A DNA stretch of 64,000 nt from Teredinibacter franksiae (GCF_014218805.1 NZ_JACJUV010000001.1:3112501-3176500), one strand, 5' to 3'; positions 8,804 to 17,284 are shown, counted from the stretch's first letter. Made by a program: numbers and translations. The notes: generated by a model from the sequence alone, not told the origin.

Positions 8804-11688
8804 TAAAGCGCCTTGCGATGTGTTGTACCCTTGTGCTGTTTTCTTCCTGTGCGTGGCTGGGTGATGATATGCCCGATTATGGTCGCACCATCGCCGATCT
8901 GAAAGAGCCAGAAATTCCCGACGACCCCATGCCGGTGCCGGTAACCACGATCGATCAAATTGAAGATAGCTATCGCTCTGCGCTAGAAATTGCACAGGAC
9001 CCCGGTGTGCGGCACCAAATACTGGTGCGGCTTGCCGATTTGGAGATGGCACGTAGTGAAAAATTCCAATTGGATGCCGAAGAGCAAAAGTATTATTTTG
9101 ACGACGCTGTATCGATGTATCGTGAGCTAATAACGCTTAATCGGGAGCGTCCAGTTAACGGCGAACTCATGTCAAACGAAAGGTTGCTGTATCAACTGTC
9201 CAAAGCCTATGCCTTGGATGGGCGTATGAATGAATCTAATGAGGTATTACGTGAACTGGTGGGGAATTATCCCGCATCGGGCTTTGCCGCCGAGGCCGAT
9301 TTCCGCAGCGCCGAACAAGCTTTTAGCGATGGTAACTATGCACTAGCAGAGGAGCTTTATCAGCAGGTTATTGCCGTGGGTAAAGAAACCCCCTTTTATC
9401 TAAATGCCGTGTATATGCACGGCTGGTCGCAATTTAAGCGCAACCGTTATCGAGCGTCGGTTAAGTCGTTTACCGAAGTGCTTGATAATAAGCTACCAAT
9501 AGAAGGGCAAAAGCTTTCGGAGTTGTCGAACAGTGACCGCAATCTTGTACTCGATACGCTTCGCGTATTCGGTATTGTGTTTTCTTATCTTGATGGCCCT
9601 GAGTCGATCACTGAAATCTATCAAAATCTGGGGCCGCGTCATTATCAGTATTTGCTTTATATGCAATTGGGAGACCTCTACCTAGAGAAAAAACGCTACC
9701 GCGACAGTGCCGATACATTTCGCCATTACGTGCAGGTTTTCCCCAATACTGATTATTCACCAAGTTTCAGTGTAAAAGCCATTGAAGTGTATAGCTTGGG
9801 CAATTTCCCCAGTGAGATTTTGCCAGCTAAAGAAGAATATATTCGTAACTACGGCGTATACAGTGAGTTTTGGAAGGCTCGAACAGAAGAGCAAAGAGCA
9901 AGTCTAAAACCGCACTTGTTTACGTATTTGGATGAGCTTTCTAGTTACTTTCACTCCCAAGCACTTGGCAATCGACAGTTGGTTGAAGAATATCGCGAGT
10001 TAAAAGCCGCGGGGAAAAAACCGAATTTCAAAAAGCCGCAAGATTCTTCCCAGGCTAACTTTATTAAGGCTGCCGGGCTCTACCAACAATTTATTGTTAC
10101 CTTCCCTGAAGACCCTAAGGTTGCTGAAATTACTTACCTGATGGGTGAAGCCTTTTACGAAGCTGGACAGTTAGAGTCAGCAATAAAAGCGTACGAAACC
10201 GTAGCTTATACCCATGTAGATAAACAGCGTGGCGCTGATGCGGGCTATTCGGCAATTTTTACATTACAGCGATTGATAGAAGAATCCCCAGCCAAGACCG
10301 AAGCCGATCAAATTGTATTAGCTGAACGCCGCGAACACAAAATTACCAGTACGCTAAATTTTGCCGACTATTACTCCATTGATAAACGGGCGCCAGCGGT
10401 ACTCACAAAAGCTGGGCAGGAAGTTTTTGAACAGGGCGATATGCCGCGTGCAGAAACCATTGCCAAACGTATGACCCAATGGCAGCCGGTACCGGAAAAA
10501 TCATTACAGAAAACCGCATGGATGGTATTGGGACACGCGCAGTTTGATCAACAGAAATTTGGCGAAGCAGAAGTGTCCTATCGCCGCTTACTTACACTAC
10601 TGGAAGACGCCGACCCCGATAAGCCCGCGATTGTCGAGCGCATTGCTGCGAGTATGTATAGGTCTTCAGAAGCTCAAATAGCAGCAGGCAATAATGTCGA
10701 AGCGGTAAGTCGTTTGTTGCAGATTCGTATAATAGCGCCTGGCAGTGAAATTGCCATTGCGGCGCAATACGATGCGGCTAATCAACTAATTGAGTTAAAA
10801 GATTTTACCCAGGCGGAAAGTGTACTGCTCGATTTTGGTAAGCGCTATCCGGAACACGAATTAAGTAAAACGATACCACCGAAACTTGCGTTTATTTATC
10901 AGGAATCTGAGCAATGGGGTAAGGCTGCTGGCCAGCTTTCGCTATTAGCGAGCTCTGGTGATCCACAGGCGCGCCGCACTTCGCTGTACCTGTCTGCGGA
11001 GCTTTACGAAAAGTCTGGCAATACGAATAAGGCACTAGATCAATATAGAAAGTATGCTAACACCTACCCGCAGCCTTTTGACCTTGCCATAGAGTCGCGC
11101 TTTAAAATGGTGGAAATATACAAAGCCAACGGCGATAACGGTAAACGTAATTACTGGCTAAAAGATCTTATCGAGCAGGATAGAAAAGCCGGAGCGAACC
11201 GAACGGGCCGTTCGAAATATTTAGCCGCAATGGGAACATCTAAGTTTGCGAATGACGAGTATGAACGCTTCAATAAAATTAAACTTACTTTGCCAGTCAA
11301 GAAAAGCATGCGCAAGAAAAAGTCGGCTATGGACCAAACCCTGAAGTCGTACCGTAAGGTGCTGGATTATGGTGTGGCCGAATTCTCAACCGATGCTAAT
11401 TATAAAATTGGCATGCTGTATGTGCAGTTGAGTCAAGACCTTATGGATTCTGAGCGCCCTGCAGGCTTGGACCCACTGGCTATGGAGCAGTACGAAATTT
11501 TACTGGAAGACCAGGCGTTTCCTTTTGAGGAGAAAGCTATTGATATTCACGCCAGCAATATTCAGCGAGCGTGGGAAGGTCTCTATGACGGTGGTGTTAA
11601 AAATAGCTTTAGCGCACTAGCCAAGCTTTTACCTGCGCGCTACGGTAAACAGGAAAATAAGGCGGGGGTGAGTCGTGGAATTTACTAA
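8800..11688 (+). CDS. Large TPR lipoprotein
   Basis: A 962-residue protein starting at the ATG of an ATGA overlap with the preceding gene. The signal ends in LFSSC, a lipobox, so it should be lipidated and held at the outer membrane. Many TPR-like units run through the chain, for example ADFRSAEQAFSDGNYALAEELYQQV, KAAGLYQQFIVTFPEDPKVAEITYLMGEAFYEAG and ESVLLDFGKRYPEHELSKT. The C-terminus is basic (VKKSMRKKKS) and then helical. It overlaps the following lipoprotein gene by 14 bases. The combination of size, TPR content and lipidation fits an outer-membrane scaffold of the ExbB/ExbD machine encoded downstream. A specific partner is not evident. Confidence 0.82.
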   Translation: MIKRLAMCCTLVLFSSCAWLGDDMPDYGRTIADLKEPEIPDDPMPVPVTTIDQIEDSYRSALEIAQDPGVRHQILVRLADLEMARSEKFQLDAEEQKYYFDDAVSMYRELITLNRERPVNGELMSNERLLYQLSKAYALDGRMNESNEVLRELVGNYPASGFAAEADFRSAEQAFSDGNYALAEELYQQVIAVGKETPFYLNAVYMHGWSQFKRNRYRASVKSFTEVLDNKLPIEGQKLSELSNSDRNLVLDTLRVFGIVFSYLDGPESITEIYQNLGPRHYQYLLYMQLGDLYLEKKRYRDSADTFRHYVQVFPNTDYSPSFSVKAIEVYSLGNFPSEILPAKEEYIRNYGVYSEFWKARTEEQRASLKPHLFTYLDELSSYFHSQALGNRQLVEEYRELKAAGKKPNFKKPQDSSQANFIKAAGLYQQFIVTFPEDPKVAEITYLMGEAFYEAGQLESAIKAYETVAYTHVDKQRGADAGYSAIFTLQRLIEESPAKTEADQIVLAERREHKITSTLNFADYYSIDKRAPAVLTKAGQEVFEQGDMPRAETIAKRMTQWQPVPEKSLQKTAWMVLGHAQFDQQKFGEAEVSYRRLLTLLEDADPDKPAIVERIAASMYRSSEAQIAAGNNVEAVSRLLQIRIIAPGSEIAIAAQYDAANQLIELKDFTQAESVLLDFGKRYPEHELSKTIPPKLAFIYQESEQWGKAAGQLSLLASSGDPQARRTSLYLSAELYEKSGNTNKALDQYRKYANTYPQPFDLAIESRFKMVEIYKANGDNGKRNYWLKDLIEQDRKAGANRTGRSKYLAAMGTSKFANDEYERFNKIKLTLPVKKSMRKKKSAMDQTLKSYRKVLDYGVAEFSTDANYKIGMLYVQLSQDLMDSERPAGLDPLAMEQYEILLEDQAFPFEEKAIDIHASNIQRAWEGLYDGGVKNSFSALAKLLPARYGKQENKAGVSRGIY

Positions 11689-12364
11689 TCCAAAGCGTCT
11701 TAGCGTGTTGCGCTACCTGTTAGTTGTGTTGGTGGCAACATTGTTTGCTGCTTGTGGTGGTGCGCCGAAGAAAGATCAGCAACAGGAAGAGCAAACGATT
11801 GAAAAGGCGGAAGGTGACGTTGCAACTGAACCGCCGCTGGAGTTGATCCCCAACCCTTATCTTGACAATAAGCCCTCGGTTCCTGGCCGCGCGAAAGATG
11901 AATTTGCCGAAGCGGCTGACATCATGGACGCTAAACAATGGAAGGAGGCCGAGGGGTTGCTAGTCTTGATGACAGAGACTTATCCCTTGTTGTCTGGCCC
12001 TCATGTTAATTTAGCGATTTGTTTGTACCAGCAGGAGCTTCTGGAGCAAGCGGAGGCTAGTTTTAGCAAAGCCATTGAGGTTAACCCCGCCAATATGGAT
12101 GCCTACACGTGGTTAGGCGTTTTGTACCGAGAGCAAGGCAAGTTTACTGAATCTGAAGCGACCTATAAGGCTGCGCTTGCGGTATGGCCGCACCATGCAG
12201 ACTCTCATCGCAACCTCGGTATTTTATATGATTTGTATATGGGGCGACTTGAGGAGGCGTTGGCTCACTATAAGCTTCTTCAACGCATTTTGCCCGATGA
12301 GGATCGGCAGTTGAAAGGGTGGATTCGCGACCTTGAGCGCCGTCTTCCCGCGAAGGAAGAATAG
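11675..12364 (+). CDS. Small TPR lipoprotein
   Basis: A 229-residue protein. It begins at GTG 11675, inside the end of the upstream gene, with GGCGGGGG upstream as a plausible RBS. The signal ends in LFAAC, a lipobox. Residues about 75-200 contain consecutive TPR motifs (HVNLAICLYQQELLEQAEASFSKAIEVNPANMDAYTWLGVLYREQGKFTE, with the canonical Trp/Leu/Gly/Tyr/Ala/Phe/Ala/Pro spacing). It resembles PilF/NlpI-type pilotin or scaffold lipoproteins in build. The operon position points to a role in the TPR-ExbB-ExbD assembly rather than in type IV pili, for which no other gene is present here. Confidence 0.82.
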   Translation: MEFTNPKRLSVLRYLLVVLVATLFAACGGAPKKDQQQEEQTIEKAEGDVATEPPLELIPNPYLDNKPSVPGRAKDEFAEAADIMDAKQWKEAEGLLVLMTETYPLLSGPHVNLAICLYQQELLEQAEASFSKAIEVNPANMDAYTWLGVLYREQGKFTESEATYKAALAVWPHHADSHRNLGILYDLYMGRLEEALAHYKLLQRILPDEDRQLKGWIRDLERRLPAKEE

Positions 12365-12375
12365 AGAGTAAATTT

Positions 12376-12759
12376 ATGAAGATTAGATTCCCATTTTTCG
12401 ATAGTGTTACACCTGAAGATGGAGGGGCTCGGTTGCTTTTTTGTTCGCAAAGCGTAGATGTACATTGGAATGACAAGCGTTGGGGTAATATTTTTATAAT
12501 TTTAATGGCTTTTTTATTTACACACACAGCCGTTGCGCAAGAGCAAGATGTGGTTGAAATGAGTGCTACGGTTACGGGTAACCAAGAACAGCCCAAGGTT
12601 ATCTATATTGTACCTTGGAAAGCAGCGGACGATGATTCAATATTATATCAACCGCTGAACAGCCAAACCGATAATATATTTGGTCACGTTGAGCGCAGTG
12701 AACACAAACGACAGTTAAAATTTATTCAGGATATGGAAGAAGAAAACACTTCCGAATAA
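12376..12759 (+). CDS. Small secreted protein of the ExbB-ExbD-TPR operon
   Basis: 127 residues, preceded by GAGAGTAA as RBS. The first 35 residues are not hydrophobic; a signal-like segment follows (NIFIILMAFLFTHTAVAQ), then an acidic mature part with KVIYIVPWK as its most distinctive stretch. No family recognised. It lies 12 bases after the TPR lipoprotein gene and 26 bases before exbB. It may be exported after cleavage near AVAQ or be anchored by the hydrophobic segment. The start could also be internal, which would shorten the N-terminal extension. Confidence 0.65.
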   Translation: MKIRFPFFDSVTPEDGGARLLFCSQSVDVHWNDKRWGNIFIILMAFLFTHTAVAQEQDVVEMSATVTGNQEQPKVIYIVPWKAADDDSILYQPLNSQTDNIFGHVERSEHKRQLKFIQDMEEENTSE

Positions 12760-12785
12760 CCATTAAGATCTGGAGGCAAAGATCC

Positions 12786-13448
12786 ATGAACACAGCTATT
12801 ACATTTTTCCAAAGCGGCGGCCCGTTTATGTACCCCATTGCACTGGTGTTGGTACTGGGTTTGGCGTTAGCCATTGAGCGCTGGATGTTTTTAACCGCGG
12901 CGAAAGCGTCTAATCGCAGGGCGTTTAATCGACTTTTACCTATGTTGCAAAAGAAAGATTACGCAGCGGTAATGGATCTCGCGCGTCAAAGCCGCGCGCC
13001 TATCAGTCGCATTGTGGCAGCGGGTATTGCCCGTATGCAGCAATCTCCCCGTCGTGACGAAATTGAATATGCGATGGAAGAGGGAGTAATGGAAGCCGTT
13101 CCCCGTTTGGAAAAGCGCACACCTTACCTCGCGACCTTGGCTAATATATCCACCCTGCTTGGGCTGTTAGGTACTATTATGGGCTTGATTGCGGCTTTCA
13201 CCGCTGTTGCAAATGCCGACCCTTCAGAAAAGGCCAACCTTTTGTCGCAAAGTATTTCGGTGGCGATGAATACCACCGCCTTTGGCTTGATGGCCGCGAT
13301 TCCGTTACTTTTATTTCATGCTACGTTGCAAACCAAAACAACTGAAATTGTTGATAGCCTAGAAATGGCTGGCATTAAGTGCCTGAACATTATGTCGAAC
13401 GTTAATGCGTTTTCTTCGCGTACTCGCAATGGTGAAGGGTCTCGCTAA
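12786..13448 (+). CDS. exbB: ExbB/TolQ/MotA-family proton-channel protein
   Basis: 220 residues with three hydrophobic segments: residues about 15-35 (FMYPIALVLVLGLALAIERW), 115-140 (ISTLLGLLGTIMGLIAAF) and 160-180 (MNTTAFGLMAAIPLLLFHA). The Gly-rich LLGLLGTIMGLI block is the hallmark of ExbB/TolQ. RBS CTGGAGG precedes the ATG. Two ExbD-type genes and a TonB-like gene follow, so it should form the inner-membrane stator that uses proton flow to drive the envelope complex. It belongs to the accessory ExbB group found with TPR proteins and AgmX-type TonB proteins, not to the tol-pal operon, whose other genes are absent. Confidence 0.92.
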   Translation: MNTAITFFQSGGPFMYPIALVLVLGLALAIERWMFLTAAKASNRRAFNRLLPMLQKKDYAAVMDLARQSRAPISRIVAAGIARMQQSPRRDEIEYAMEEGVMEAVPRLEKRTPYLATLANISTLLGLLGTIMGLIAAFTAVANADPSEKANLLSQSISVAMNTTAFGLMAAIPLLLFHATLQTKTTEIVDSLEMAGIKCLNIMSNVNAFSSRTRNGEGSR

Positions 13449-13522
13449 TTCTGCAAGGCGCAACAAACCAGTCTGCATAAAAATAGCAGGCATTAACGAA
13501 CTTCATAACACTGGCGGTACTT

Positions 13523-14077
13523 ATGCGTACTAGAAGAAGACCAAAAGAAGAAGCTGAGCTGGATATCACTTCTTTTATGAACCTGATGATTATTCTGGTT
13601 CCGGTGTTGTTGATGAGCATGGTGTTTTCTCATATTACCGTGCTGGATCTGAAATTACCTGACATTGCCTCCGATCCATCAACACCGCCCAAGGACAACG
13701 AGGAAAACGACAGTTTGGAGCTGGTAATCGAACTGAACGAAATGGTTATCAACTATCCTGCTGGCGCTCCGTTAAAGCGATTGCCAAAAATTGAAGACCC
13801 GGAAACCGGTGAAAGGGTATACGACTTCAAAACGCTTTCGATTGCTCTACAGGAAGTGAAGCGATTACTTAAAAGCAAGGGCAAAGACAAAAAAGACATA
13901 CTGATCATGTCGCAACCTAACACAGATTATCAAACCATTGTGCAAGCAATGGATACCGTTCGCAGCTTTAAAGCGGTGGTAGCGGCGACGGTGGTAAATG
14001 CGGAATTATTTCCAGCTGTTTCGTTGGGCGACGCTCCGGTCAGTGAAGCCTCCGATAGGCCAGGAGGTAAACGATGA
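13523..14077 (+). CDS. exbD: ExbD/TolR-family protein, first copy (channel Asp replaced by Asn)
   Basis: 184 residues: a short basic cytoplasmic tail (MRTRRRPKEE), one transmembrane helix and a periplasmic domain. In E. coli ExbD the helix starts PFIDVMLVLL, with Asp25 carrying the proton. Here the aligned stretch is SFMNLMIILV, so Asn20 occupies that position. An Asp lies six residues earlier (LDIT). The second ExbD, overlapping by four bases (ATGA), keeps its Asp, so the pair probably works as an asymmetric heterodimer. The periplasmic part is longer than in classical ExbD and has Pro/Asp/Glu-rich loops. A 74-bp spacer separates it from exbB. Confidence 0.87.
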   Translation: MRTRRRPKEEAELDITSFMNLMIILVPVLLMSMVFSHITVLDLKLPDIASDPSTPPKDNEENDSLELVIELNEMVINYPAGAPLKRLPKIEDPETGERVYDFKTLSIALQEVKRLLKSKGKDKKDILIMSQPNTDYQTIVQAMDTVRSFKAVVAATVVNAELFPAVSLGDAPVSEASDRPGGKR

Positions 14078-14607
14078 AGCAATCTATGCACGCCAAACGT
14101 ATGGCTCGTGCCGCTAAGCGTCACGGCGCTGCGTCTAAGCTGAACTTGGTATCGCTGATGGATATCTTTACCATTCTGGTGTTTTTCCTATTGGTAAACT
14201 CATCGGACGTGGAAGTTCTACAAAGCGATAAATCGATTAAATTACCGGAATCTGTCGCGGAAAAACCACCAGAAAATAATCTTATCGTTGCCGTTAGCCA
14301 CGAAAGTATTCTGGTAGGTGGCCGTAAAGTAGCGGACATGCAACAGGTGAAAGAAACCAAGGGCAACGAAATTAAGGGTTTAAAAGATGAGCTTGTGTAT
14401 TTGGCGGGCCGTAAACCTTATAAAACCGAAGAAGAAGCACTGAAAGGTCGTGATGTTACGATTATGGGCGATAAGGGTATTCCCTATGATGTTCTGAAAA
14501 AGGTCATGACTACCTGTGCGAAATCGGAGTATCGTAATATTTCATTGGCGGTTAGTAAGCTTCAGGAAGAAGTAACCGTAGAAAGCCTACAGGCTGGGGA
14601 GGGTTAA
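14074..14607 (+). CDS. exbD: ExbD/TolR-family protein, second copy
   Basis: 177 residues: a basic N-terminus (KRMARAAKRHG), a single transmembrane helix with the conserved acidic residue (LVSLMDIFTILVFFLL, Asp30), and a periplasmic domain. It starts within the stop of the first exbD (ATGA overlap), which supports equimolar synthesis of the two. The C-terminal half has the ExbD-like fold pattern (VTIMGDKGIPYDVLKKVMTTC) ending with a variable tail. Proton-dependent function is expected from the intact Asp. It would partner ExbB and the Asn-containing ExbD. Confidence 0.9.
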   Translation: MKQSMHAKRMARAAKRHGAASKLNLVSLMDIFTILVFFLLVNSSDVEVLQSDKSIKLPESVAEKPPENNLIVAVSHESILVGGRKVADMQQVKETKGNEIKGLKDELVYLAGRKPYKTEEEALKGRDVTIMGDKGIPYDVLKKVMTTCAKSEYRNISLAVSKLQEEVTVESLQAGEG

Positions 14608-14608
14608 A

Positions 14609-15580
14609 GTGGCTACCGTACTACTCGCACCCAATCTGCAGCTTCCGTGGAGCTCCTCTATAAAGGAGGATCGGCGCTTTTGGCTAATTGTACTGATTCT
14701 CTTGGTTCCGTTTTTCTTTTTGAGCGTAGCCATTCCTCTTATTCACGTACCGGAAAAAGAACGAGCAGAGCTCGAGGAATTGCCGCCACAATTGGCTAAA
14801 GTGGTTTTGGAGCAACAGGAATTACCAAAGCCAACGCCTGTGCCCACACCGCCACCTACGCCTGAACCGGAAGAAGAAAAGCCGAAGGAAGAAGAAAAAC
14901 CAGAGGATAAACCAACGCCAGAACCAGAACCACAGGCTACGCCGGAGTCTGTTTCGACTCCAGAGCCAGCAAAGCTGGTGGAGAAAGCTAGGGAAGAGGC
15001 GCAAGCAGAGATCAATCAGTTTGCCGATGCTTTGTCGGACATGCGGGATTCCTTTGATCTTTCAGAGACAAATGCCGAACTCACGCAATCGACCGGAGAG
15101 GCCGCAGAAATCGATCGTTCTGTCATCACCAGTGGTGCCAAGGCAGGCAGTGGCGGCATTAAAACCTCTAAGCTTAGTCGTAACACCGGTGGTGTAGCGC
15201 TCTCGGGTAAAAAAGCTACCAAGGTCGATAGTAAGTTGGCGTCACCTACGGGTAAGGGCGATACAGCGAAAAAGCAGGCGTCTACCGGCGGTAAGCGCAG
15301 CGAAGAGAAAATGCGTAAAATTATGGATCAAAACAAAGGCGCGATGTTTAACATCTATAATCGCGCGCTGAGAAGAGATCCTACGCTTGAGGGCAAGGTT
15401 GTATTTGAAATGGTGATTGAACCTAGCGGAAGAATTATTTCGGCTAAAGTAGTCTCTAGCGAACTCAACAATCCGGCGCTAGAAACAAAATTACTCAACC
15501 GTATTAAATTGATTAATTTTGGCAAACAGGATGTTAAGCAAACCAAACTGATTTTCTCGTTCGACTTTTTGCCCTATTAG
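14609..15580 (+). CDS. TonB-like protein with AgmX/PglI-type C-terminal domain
   Basis: 323 residues from GTG 14609, one base after the exbD stop, with GGGGAGGG as RBS. One transmembrane helix (WLIVLILLVPFFFLSVAIPLI) is followed by a long Pro/Glu/Lys-rich stretch about residues 70-130 (PKPTPVPTPPPTPEPEEE), as in TonB proteins that span the periplasm. The C-terminal about 90 residues (MFNIYNRALRRDPTLEGKVV, FSFDFLPY at the end) match the AgmX/PglI C-terminal domain of the TonB superfamily known from Myxococcus gliding/Agl-Glt loci. It lacks the SHLS pattern of classical TonB helices. Role inferred: transmitting ExbB/ExbD energy to the TPR lipoproteins or an outer-membrane partner. A hairpin follows its stop directly. 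Confidence 0.85.
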   Translation: MATVLLAPNLQLPWSSSIKEDRRFWLIVLILLVPFFFLSVAIPLIHVPEKERAELEELPPQLAKVVLEQQELPKPTPVPTPPPTPEPEEEKPKEEEKPEDKPTPEPEPQATPESVSTPEPAKLVEKAREEAQAEINQFADALSDMRDSFDLSETNAELTQSTGEAAEIDRSVITSGAKAGSGGIKTSKLSRNTGGVALSGKKATKVDSKLASPTGKGDTAKKQASTGGKRSEEKMRKIMDQNKGAMFNIYNRALRRDPTLEGKVVFEMVIEPSGRIISAKVVSSELNNPALETKLLNRIKLINFGKQDVKQTKLIFSFDFLPY

Positions 15581-15608
15581 AACCTAGAGCCCCTCGGGGC
15601 TCTAGGTT
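15581..15608 (+). terminator. Perfect 12-bp hairpin directly after the operon
   Basis: The arm at 15581-15592 is the exact reverse complement of 15597-15608, with a CTCG loop. It begins right after the last stop codon. There is no strong T-run, so it may stabilise the transcript end or act as a weak terminator. Confidence 0.6.
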
Positions 15609-15654
15609 TACCGGCGAATGCAGAGAAACCGATGTAGTGTTAACGCAGCTAACT

Positions 15655-15693
15655 AACATTAGGAGGAACCGTTGGTGTTCTTCCTAATGTTTT
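15655..15693 (+). terminator. Second long hairpin with T tail
   Basis: A 15-bp stem (15655-15669 with 15677-15691, one G-U pair), a seven-base loop and a short T-run. It stands about 50 bp after the first hairpin and is the likelier terminator of the operon. The remaining sequence to 15939 shows no gene. Confidence 0.65.
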
Positions 15694-15939
15694 GTCAGCT
15701 TAATTATGGTTGACGCTATATCCTCCTTCAGAAATTCTGATTCCTTTTTTTACCCAAACGCTACGTTAGTTGTTTGTAAACCCAACGGGTAGGCGCCTCT
15801 TACTTTATTGACGCAGTTCGACTATGGTACTTAGCGGATCCCTAGCGATGAAGTATCCAGCCTTGATCAGACAGTTTTTTATTACCTGCAAGTTACTTTG
15901 GGGTACGAGTCATTCGAGCGTCTAAAAGTGTAGTTATGA

Positions 15940-16557
15940 ATGAATATACAAAATAAGCGAATACTGGCGATTGCGCCGCATATCGATGATGTTGAGCTGG
16001 GGGCTGGTGGAACCATTCACCGCTTGGCGACGGAGAACGACATCTTTTATCTTGGTCTATCACGGCCACCAAAAGTGAATAAGCAATCATTTATGGCCGA
16101 ATTTTGGCTGAGTGCTTGTGTGTTGGGTTTACAGAAGAAAAACGTTGTATTGCATGAGTTTGACCCGCGTGATTTAGCCAGCGATCGCGCGCGTATTCTG
16201 CAGTTATTTTACGATTTCAACCAAACATATAGTCCGGATGTTGTATTGGTTCCCAACAGTGATGATGTACATCAGTCCCACCAGCTGGTACACCAAGAAG
16301 CCAAGCGGGTTTTTAAACACGTCACGCTTTTGGGCTATGAGTTACCCTGGAATAATTTTTCGTTTAGCGCCGATGTATTTATTGAATTGAGTGAGCAGAA
16401 CCTAGAGGCAAAACAGCAAGCGCTAAGTTGTTTTAGCTCCCAGCAGGAGCGTACTTTTTTTAACAATAATATCGTGCTGGATAACGCGAGGTTTCGCGGG
16501 AAACAAATTGACAAGGCTTTTTGTGAGTGTTTTGAACTGGTCAGGCTGGTGGTTTAG
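15940..16557 (+). CDS. PIG-L/LmbE-like deacetylase
   Basis: 205 residues. The N-terminus ILAIAPHIDDVELGAGGTI is the metal-binding AHPDDE-type motif of the LmbE/PIG-L family. A second metal ligand motif is present as NSDDVHQSHQLVHQEA. Family members remove N-acetyl groups from sugars such as GlcNAc-phosphatidylinositol, GlcNAc-inositol or cell-surface glycans. No glycan biosynthesis genes adjoin it, so the substrate is unknown. The RBS is weak. An ATG four bases upstream opens a six-codon reading frame that overlaps the start, and its meaning is unclear. Confidence 0.82.
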   Translation: MNIQNKRILAIAPHIDDVELGAGGTIHRLATENDIFYLGLSRPPKVNKQSFMAEFWLSACVLGLQKKNVVLHEFDPRDLASDRARILQLFYDFNQTYSPDVVLVPNSDDVHQSHQLVHQEAKRVFKHVTLLGYELPWNNFSFSADVFIELSEQNLEAKQQALSCFSSQQERTFFNNNIVLDNARFRGKQIDKAFCECFELVRLVV

Positions 16558-16570
16558 TCGAGTTTTGAAA

Positions 16571-16772
16571 GCTTAGGGTTATGTTTAAAGCAAAGCTTAG
16601 GGTTATGTTTAAAGCAACGCTCAGGGCTATGTTTAAAGCAACGCTCAGGGCTATGTTTAAAGCAACGCTCAGGGCTATGTTTAAGGTACCGCTCAGGGCT
16701 ATGTTTAAGGTACCGCTCAGGGCTATGTTTAAGGTACCGCTCAGGGCTATGTTTAAAGTAACGTTGAAAGAA
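16571..16772. repeat. 24-bp tandem repeat array, about eight units
   Basis: ATG-containing units recur at 16581, 16605, 16629, 16653, 16677, 16701, 16725 and 16749, exactly 24 bp apart. Each has the core AGGGCTATGTTTAA. Two unit types occur in blocks: units with AAAGCAACG come first, and three consecutive units with AAGGTACCG follow. The last unit returns to AAAGTAACG. Because 24 is a multiple of three, an open frame of repeated octapeptides (MFKATLRA, MFKVPLRA) results. I regard it as repeat DNA rather than a proven gene. Units are adjacent with no unique spacers, so it is not a CRISPR array. The flanks to 16946 hold nothing else recognisable. Confidence 0.88.
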
Positions 16773-16946
16773 TGCTTTGTCGAAAAAAAATTTTATAGAG
16801 CATAGCGTACAGGTTTCATCTTTGCGCTGTCTGTGAATTGCCCGCGTGTGTACTAGTCCGCTCTGTTTTTTAGTGATCTGTATTTGGAAAATACAGGTGA
16901 GCTATTGGTGAGGTCAGAGGCCATTAAAGTCTCTGGAGGGTAAGGG

Positions 16947-17273
16947 TTGTTGGGGGAAATGTCGATGGAACAACTTTTGTTTTTGGGTTTAGCCATAATA
17001 ATGGCTTCGGGGCTTATGTTTAATTATCGTCTTCATTGCCTCAATACATTACTGCAAAATGAATACCCGGCGTTGTGGAAAAAATTTGGCAGCGGTAGCC
17101 GTAAAATTCACCCAATAGCTAGATTATACCGCTTACGAAGCCTCGCTACAGAGTATACTTCTGAAGATAAACAGCTGAAATACGCATTTTCCGTTTTTAC
17201 GTACCTGCAGTTAGGTTCTTTGGTTGGTGCGTGTTTTATTGTGATTGCTATTGTGGGTATGCTTTTCGGCTAG
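16947..17273 (+). CDS. Small two-helix membrane protein
   Basis: Up to 108 residues. Hydrophobic helices lie near the N-terminus (LLFLGLAIIMASGLMF) and at the C-terminus (LGSLVGACFIVIAIVGMLFG), with a basic region between. This is a hairpin inner-membrane protein of unknown function, similar in layout to small universal-stress-B-like membrane proteins. The start is uncertain: GGAGGG at 16935-16940 favours TTG 16947, while ATG 16959 and ATG 16965 are alternatives. An 11-bp inverted repeat follows. Confidence 0.6.
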   Translation: MLGEMSMEQLLFLGLAIIMASGLMFNYRLHCLNTLLQNEYPALWKKFGSGSRKIHPIARLYRLRSLATEYTSEDKQLKYAFSVFTYLQLGSLVGACFIVIAIVGMLFG

Positions 17274-17284
17274 TGATTGATGTT

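Noticed and set aside
12786..15580. tol-pal operon
   Set aside because: No tolA, tolB or pal gene adjoins; two ExbD copies and an AgmX-type TonB point to an accessory system.
16571..16772. CRISPR array
   Set aside because: Units are contiguous, with no unique spacers and no cas genes nearby.
16581..16805. Open frame of repeated MFKATLRA/MFKVPLRA octapeptides as a protein-coding gene
   Set aside because: The frame follows automatically from a 24-bp repeat containing ATG and no stop; there is no clear RBS and no family resemblance. Listed as a repeat instead.
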